64,000 bases of DNA, from NCBI RefSeq assembly GCF_027580225.2, contig NC_073339.2, positions 38,306,501 through 38,370,500 on the forward strand, in the 5' to 3' direction. This stretch comes from Misgurnus anguillicaudatus (Eukaryota > Chordata > Actinopteri > Cypriniformes > Cobitidae). Shown here piece by piece: positions 58,450 to 64,000 of the stretch. Numbering within the stretch: the stretch's first letter is position 1; the number at the start of each line of letters is the position of its first letter. The notes below the pieces were generated by a model. That model saw only the letters and a list, made by a program, of their open reading frames with translations, did not search any database and was not told the DNA's origin. The position numbers were made by a program, and so were the translations under genes.

Positions 58450-58934
58450 ACATACACAGAGTTGTATTTATTTTCAATTTCTTTGTACAGCTTTTTTCAC
58501 AATACATATTTTTCCAAAGCAGCTTTATAAAGGATCATTCCTGCGCCAAATGCGACAGCGGAAAAGAAAACTCCCTGAAATATTTAAAGCTCCCGTTCTG
58601 TCTGTGATTTTGAAGCTTTGATTGTGTTTATAGTGGGCAATATAACATGTGTTCATGTTTCACGTGTAAAAAAACCGCGGTATTTTTCACACAATTTACT
58701 TATCTGTATAGCGCTGTTTTCACTGTCCTCAAAACAGGCTGATGTCTTCCTTGTTATGTGAAGTCCCTCCTTCAGAAATACGTATCGAGTTCTGATTGTG
58801 TTGTTTGTTTAGTGTGCTGTTGATCCTTCAAACATGGTAAGGAGCGTCACATTTCCCGGTGACGCCCATACAAAAATGTAATATATGGCCATATATGTAC
58901 TTATATTTTACATAGTATGACATATATCTATACA
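58450..58934. other. Unassigned stretch
   Basis: No clear feature. Confidence 0.3.
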
Positions 58935-59350
58935 TATATTTGACTTATCTGAGAACACAATATATGCCTGCAACATATATGTACATTTATATGTCCAAAC
59001 ATGTGAAAAAAATATTTGGTTTCATCAATATATGATACCATATATCTGCATATATTACAGTATAGTATTGGTTTCTCACATATATGGGGAACATTAATTA
59101 TAAATATGTGACATACATATTTGTTTTCCACATATCTCTTCATATATCTGACTTATCTGAGAACACAACATATGCCTGCAACATATATGAACATTTATAT
59201 GTCCAAACATGTGAAAAAAATATTTGGGGTCATCAATATATGATACCACATATCTGCATATATTACAGTATAGCATTGGTTTCTCACATATATGGACAAC
59301 ATTAATTATAAATATGTGACATACATATTTGTTTTCCACATATTTAATAA
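58935..59350. repeat. 208-bp tandem duplication, rich in ACATATATG
   Basis: 58935-59142 and 59143-59350 are about 95% alike by eye (TGACTTATCTGAGAACACAA at 58941 and 59149). Each unit holds many CATATATG-like palindromes. The ORFs on both strands over it are by-products. Confidence 0.8.
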
Positions 59351-59514
59351 ATGTATGTAAACATACATGCATGTGATACTGATGCATTTTTAAAGCTGTG
59401 GCATATGGTTATGGTACTTTGTGGATGTATTTGTCAAAAATGACAAAGAAAACACTGCATTATTGTATTAAAAATACTATATTATGAAGTCCTGTTAGTT
59501 TTGTGACCTAAAGA

Positions 59515-59527
59515 CCCCCCCCCCCCC
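59515..59527. repeat. Poly-C tract (13)
   Basis: Thirteen consecutive C. Confidence 0.95.
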
Positions 59528-59999
59528 TGGATCACCATCAGACAAGTTTTTGCTTTTATACAGCAAGTAAAAAATATCTGGTCAGATAATCTTTAAATAT
59601 GTAAGTGAGTGTTCAAGAAGATTTGAAATGTATGATCATTATAGGGAATCAACGGCTATTTTATCTAGTTTACCATCATCAGAAAACTGCCAACTAAGTC
59701 TGTGTATATTAACAAACAGTGATAAGTTAATACTGATTATTATTAATAATCACAAATCAAGTACATTATTAATTTTTATTTTATTATTTTAATTTAGTTT
59801 AGTTTTTTATTTTATTTGTGCAGGGATTTGTAAAGTTAATAAATAAATAAATAACCTAATGTTGCTTTTATATCTTTTAGTATAGTGTTTGTTTAGCGAA
59901 TTTACATATTATTATTATTATTAAATCGTGTTAAATGTATTGCTTAATTAATAATAAATAGTCAAAAGAACATAGCATATAATAAAAATTTCATCCACT

Positions 60000-60124
60000 G
60001 CCTATTGAATGCGCTACACCCAGTCCAGTAGGAGGCGCTAATGACCCTTCAGTTGCCAACCGCCACTCAAACCAAAAGCGCAGAAGAACAAAAATGACCG
60101 GGAAAATCTGACAAAAGTGAGAAG
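60000..60124 (+). promoter_or_regulatory. Promoter/5' untranslated region-like segment
   Basis: GTAGGAGGCGCTAATGACCC, GTTGCCAACCGCCACTCAAA and GCGCAGAAGAACAAAAATGA match text commonly seen just 5' of fish genes. A short upstream ORF (MTGKI) starts at 60094. Confidence 0.45.
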
Positions 60125-62492
60125 ATGATAACAGCACAGCGGGGTTTTAGAAGTAAGTTTAAAATATTTAATATATTTTGCATACGTTTCTTGCTGTCTA
60201 GTTTGTTTAAAGCCTAATTAGTCATTACTGTTCTAGAAAAATAACATGTAGGCCTACAGACATTTTCACAGACATTGGTAATGTAACTGTTACATCTGAA
60301 TGTAAATTATATACCGTGTGTCTCAATTCGTTCCCTAGCTCCCGAGGTCGTGAATCAGTATAATGTGTGCACTGGTAAGGACCCTAGCTCACTTCACATT
60401 GGGACAATGTTCACTTATTTCTGTCACGTGGCTGCTTAAGCGCGTTGTAATCACTCACAGCTGTGACTCATCAACAACCAGCAAAACCAACATCTCTCCG
60501 ACTTAATTTTAAAAACAGTACATTGTGAAAAATGCTGTCATTATTCTCTTACATATCTGTGCCTAAAATTGGAGGCAATTACATTTTAAATGTAATAAAT
60601 ATATTTACAATTTTAAATCAATTTTATTATTTTAAATATTGAGTAGATTGTGGTCCCTTACTGTGTAGCAATGTGTGTTTATATTTACAACTAAACAAAT
60701 GTTTGTCTTTTATAAAAGTTCTGTATCATTTCATAAAGTTTATTGAGTTGGATCACGTGATGTTTGGTTGGCGAGCTTCAGAAAAGGTCATGTGATTTCC
60801 GGTAAGGGAACATAGGGACCATCGATGCTTACTGGTTTTTGCGTTTCATTGTGGGAATTTTTAGGGAACGAACGTTCCAGTGCACTAAACAGATTTTGAG
60901 ATTGAGACAGCCCTTAAAATGGCCGACTCCCTGATCAGTGCCCTGACTACTGAACAAGGGAGCTGATTGAGACACACGGATAGATAAAAACAGCTTTCTG
61001 GCAACAGGTGGTGTGCTTTAGTTAATATATTTAAAAGGTTCATATCTAATGCATTTTGACATTCCTTATATTTATATTTATGTAAGAGTTATACTTTTAT
61101 TTTAGTGAGAGGGTTATGTTTGTGTTTAGCAGACATTGCAAGGCCAAGCACTTATCGCTTGACATGGTTGGAGTCAATACCACCTCACCAAAATTACAAC
61201 TAATGTTTGGCTTAAACCTTGCCTAATCGCAGTGTTTTTCCCTTTTATTCTCTTTTTGTAGGCCCTAGGGGTGGGCAGAATGACCAAAAATCTATTCCAC
61301 GGAATGAGTCATTTTATTTCACGGAACGGTATGTTCACGGTATAAATATTTTTCAGTTTATATTGTTTTTTTATTATAAAAATGTACAGAAATTTGCAAC
61401 TCACTCTAGCTTTTAACTAAATGTCCACCGCAGTTTTTAAATTATGAGCAATTTAAAGTTAATAATGTTAAAGTGAAAATGCCCAGAAGATAACAACAGA
61501 TTAAGTCTTGATAATTTTTTTAATTTAGTAGACTATTGAAGCTATAGTATGCCTTCATTGTATTTTGTATTTATGCATACATTACATTAAAAATAGGCAA
61601 TATGTAAAATGAACAGGTATATATGCAAAAACCTACAGACAGGATGAATAGCCTACCTATCCTATATGAGAGACGAAGCTCTAGATATTATAAATATGAC
61701 AGATGCTATGATGTGATGATCATGAAGTCTGTTTTAACATGTGGGAGGGCAGAGTTAGCCATGCCCACATATTTGCATTCGGCGGAATAGACGGAATAGA
61801 AAAATCTGTTACGTTTGACCATTTATTCCGCGGTAACGGAATATACCGTCATACCGCCCAGCCCTAGTAGGCCCATCAGAGTGATTTCCTGAGCTCTTTC
61901 GCATATGCTGTATGGTAAGAGTGAATTTCTGCCAGTTGATACCGGTGACAGGTGTTAATTATTAAAGGGATACTTCACCGATTTAGCATTCAGCTTTGTA
62001 TCTGTAGAAACCCGGCAGTATTACTGAATGACCATGTTTCCCTCCATCATTTCCCCCTGAGAGGAGAGATATCTGCATTTTGGTTCTGCAAAAAAGTCCT
62101 CCGATGATGCAAAAATCGTCATATTACATCATCGGAGGACTTTTTTGCAGAACCAAAATGCAGATATCTCTCCTCTCAGGGGGAAATGAGGGAGGGAAAC
62201 ATGGTCAATCAGTAATACTGCCGGGTTTCTACCGATACAAAGCTGAATGCTAAATCGGTGAAGTATCCCTTTAAGTTTATCTTTGTATTTTTTTATTAAA
62301 GGTCAGAGAATGGATGGATTATCCAGTCACGGTACATAATGAAAGGTAAATGGCAAGTAATTAAGTAATGTACTAAATGTATAAACTGTAGTGTATTCAG
62401 TAGCTACTAATCACATTACCTCTATCACTCTCTCTAAAAGACTTGACTGAGTTAGAAGAAGCTGAGCGACTCTTCAGAGTGAAGATGTTATG
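60125..62492 (+). CDS. Candidate host gene, first three coding exons (unidentified; continues past window)
   Basis: Proposed exons are 60125-60152 (MITAQRGFR plus one base; donor GAA/GTAAGT), 62307-62345 (KNGWIIQSRYIMK; acceptor GGTCAG, donor AAAG/GTAAAT) and 62441-62492 (DLTELEEAERLFRVKML; acceptor TCTCTCTAAAAG, donor TATG/GTAATG). All three join in one phase without a stop, the introns have GT-AG borders, and a promoter-like segment precedes exon 1. Exon 3 looks like a charged amphipathic helix. Weak point: an AG five bases upstream of the exon 2 acceptor would give an early stop. I do not recognise the protein. Intron 1 (2.1 kb) holds MITEs and a hAT element. No further exon found up to 64000. 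Confidence 0.4.
60314..60979. mobile_element. MITE with CCGTGTGTCTCAATTCG ends
   Basis: CCGTGTGTCTCAATTCGTTC and AGCTGATTGAGACACACGG are inverted, in the first intron of the candidate gene. Confidence 0.65.
61266..61866. mobile_element. hAT-like element with 8-bp target duplication GTAGGCCC
   Basis: Ends TAGGGGTGGGC and GCCCAGCCCTA between GTAGGCCC at 61258-61265 and 61867-61874. Subterminal CGGAA/TTCCG words. Non-coding. Confidence 0.75.
61962..62274. mobile_element. T2/Kolobok-like foldback MITE, near-perfect hairpin
   Basis: Arms 61962-62109 and 62127-62274 (148 bp each) with a 17-bp loop. Ends TTAAAGGGATACTTCACCG / CGGTGAAGTATCCCTTTAA. Lies just upstream of candidate exon 2. Confidence 0.8.
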
Positions 62493-63566
62493 GTAATGTA
62501 AATCTTACGTTTTTATATTGTAGTTAGAGACAGCACGTCATTTTAACCCTGTTTTATGGTTAAAGGGGTTTTGGCGCTTTTCCATTGCATAGTACCCTAC
62601 AGGTAAGGTCGAGTCAGCTCACTTTACTTTGGCGTGGTTAGCTTTTCCATTGAGTTCAGCAACACTTCAGAGTGGGAGGGATTATAGGGGTGTCAAATGT
62701 ATATAGCACGACATTCGTTGCTCGACTTATCGAGACTGTTTTCTAAGATGGCTCCTGTCTATATACGCGTAATGTCTTTATAAAGGATCTTCTTAATAGG
62801 GCTGTCACTTTTGAGAAAAATCAAGCACACATATCCCGCGCTTGAGCGTGTTTGTGAAAAGTAATTGTCACTGACAACAAGCACACATACGTAGCCTATG
62901 TATGCGCGCGTGCATATGCATTAACCCTGCGCGTGCTGTTTGCTTGACCGTTTTTAATGATAGAGAACACAAACCATTGATATTTGAGAAATAAAACTTA
63001 CCGCTGAGTTAAGCAGATCTTACTTCACTCTGTTGTCTATGTGACATGCGACAGTCAGCACTTGATCATTTTAAATCAGTTTACAAGACAAATGCTGTTG
63101 TTGTTTAATATAAAGTTTACATCATGGCTTTGAACCTGAATTTTTTCCCAATTGGTTCGTTCCGAACAGAAACAGTAGTTTCCGGTTTTTGGTTCAACCC
63201 TAAAGTTGACGTTCCTGAACCGGTTAGGACAGAGGACGAATTCCAAACGGCGCTTCGGGAAGAAGATGCTGCATAAACAGTCGCTCCACATGTTTTTTTC
63301 AGTGCTTTATTCGCCAAATGTATTTTATACATCAAGAGTTCTGATCTTTGAAGGGCGTAGGGATAATCATGTTTGATTGGAGTTGGGCCGGACACTTTCA
63401 ATTTCATGTGCGTCTGTGTGTACAGAATTTTTTTTATTTTAGCGCCTTTTTGCGGTTAAATTGTTTAAACACCTTTGAAACACGTGCAAATGATCAACTT
63501 TCACCCTATTTAAATTTGCATATTAATCCGCAAATCGCATGCGAGCCGAACTGTGGGTCGTGATCT
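62493..63566. other. Mixed unique and repeat-like sequence
   Basis: GCTTTTCCATTGCATAGTACC (62577) resembles a hAT-type repeat and GAACCGGTTAGGAC another. No further exon of the candidate gene recognised. Confidence 0.3.
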
Positions 63567-63964
63567 GTTTCAATATTTTTCCTATTTAAAACTTGACTCT
63601 TCTGTAATTACATTGTGTACTAAGACCGACGGAAATTAAAAGTTGCTATTTTATTTGCAGATATGGTTAGACCTATACTCTCATTCTGGCGTAATAATCA
63701 GTGACTTTGCTGATGTAACATGGCTGCAGCAGGCGTAGTGATAATACGCACTGCCCGAAAATAGTCCCCTGCCATTAAAGGTAACCAAGGGGACTATTTT
63801 CGGGCAGTGTGTAGTATCACTGCGCCTGCTGCAGCCATGTTGCATCGGCAGTCACTGATTATTATGCCAGTTTGAGAGTATATTTTCTCGGTAAGAATCA
63901 AATGTTTAACTCAGGGGAGCTGAAACATTAGCATATTTTCAAAAAAAGTGGAATGTCCCTTTAA
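63567..63964. mobile_element. Mosaic copy of the TTAAGGGACACTCCAC MITE family
   Basis: Starts with TTTCCTATTTAAAACTTGAC and ACTAAGACCGACGGAAATT as in 12100-12360 and ends TTTTCAAAAAAAGTGGAATG-TCCCTTTAA. The centre is replaced by a hairpin with arms of about 95 bp (GGGGACTATTTTCGGGCAGT inverted). Confidence 0.65.
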
Positions 63965-64000
63965 CACAAGCTTTTTATTCTGCTATAACACTATAAACAA

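Noticed and set aside
58928..59387. ORFs of 71-97 codons with repeated HICEK-type text
   Set aside because: Products of the 208-bp tandem duplication, open on both strands.
1..64000. CRISPR arrays, rRNA genes, bacterial operons
   Set aside because: No regularly spaced direct repeats with unique spacers, no rRNA text, and no compact gene organisation.

Overview
The window looks like teleost (most likely cyprinid) nuclear DNA. It is AT-rich, has many dinucleotide microsatellites, and is packed with nested transposable elements of the fish repertoire: DIRS, Tc1, hAT, L1, L2-like and sushi/gypsy-like elements, tRNA-derived SINEs with the GTCGCTTTGGATAAAAGCG tail, and many TTAA-bounded MITEs. There is no operon-like or prokaryotic organisation. 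Placement as a cyprinid rests on recognising repeat families, not on a host gene.

Layout. 1-1.3 kb: 3' end of a DIRS-type tyrosine-recombinase retrotransposon with its internal inverted repeat, followed by hAT and MITE pieces and a SINE (to 2.8 kb). 3-13 kb: dense MITEs (T2/Kolobok-like, foldback and mariner-type), an (AT)n tract and the C-terminal end of an L2/CR1-like ORF2 (minus strand). 12.8-15.1 kb: mostly unique sequence. 15.2-23.2 kb: MITEs, a 2.2 kb TTAA-flanked element and a piggyBac-like element holding a Tc1 end. 23.2-25.6 kb: a probable 2.36 kb solo LTR carrying a minisatellite of consensus 5' splice sites. 26-29 kb: largely unique, with one SINE. 29.1-33.4 kb: a four-layer nest (foldback MITE, hAT-like element, and inside it a hAT MITE and a 5'-truncated L1 with a long open ORF2). 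34-45 kb: repeat copies paralogous to others in the window, including one that gives the empty site for a TTAA insertion. 45.2-47.2 kb: Tc1 transposase pseudogene with a hAT inserted near its start codon. 47.8-53.4 kb: MITEs and unique sequence. 54.0-56.1 kb: a hAT MITE interrupted by a young non-autonomous LTR retrotransposon with both LTRs, target duplication, polypurine tract, a gag-like ORF and a self-priming signature. 57.3-58.4 kb: a hAT-like element. 58.9-59.35 kb: a 208-bp tandem duplication. 60-62.5 kb: a promoter-like segment and three candidate exons of an unidentified host gene running off the right edge. 62-64 kb: foldback MITEs.

How it works together. Almost nothing here is host coding sequence. 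The window is an intergenic or intronic transposon graveyard in which several families are present both interrupted and uninterrupted, so order of insertion and target-site rules can be read directly. The most distinctive items are the sushi-like non-autonomous LTR element, the splice-donor minisatellite, co-varying terminal inverted repeats in one MITE family, and the candidate gene start at 60.1 kb.
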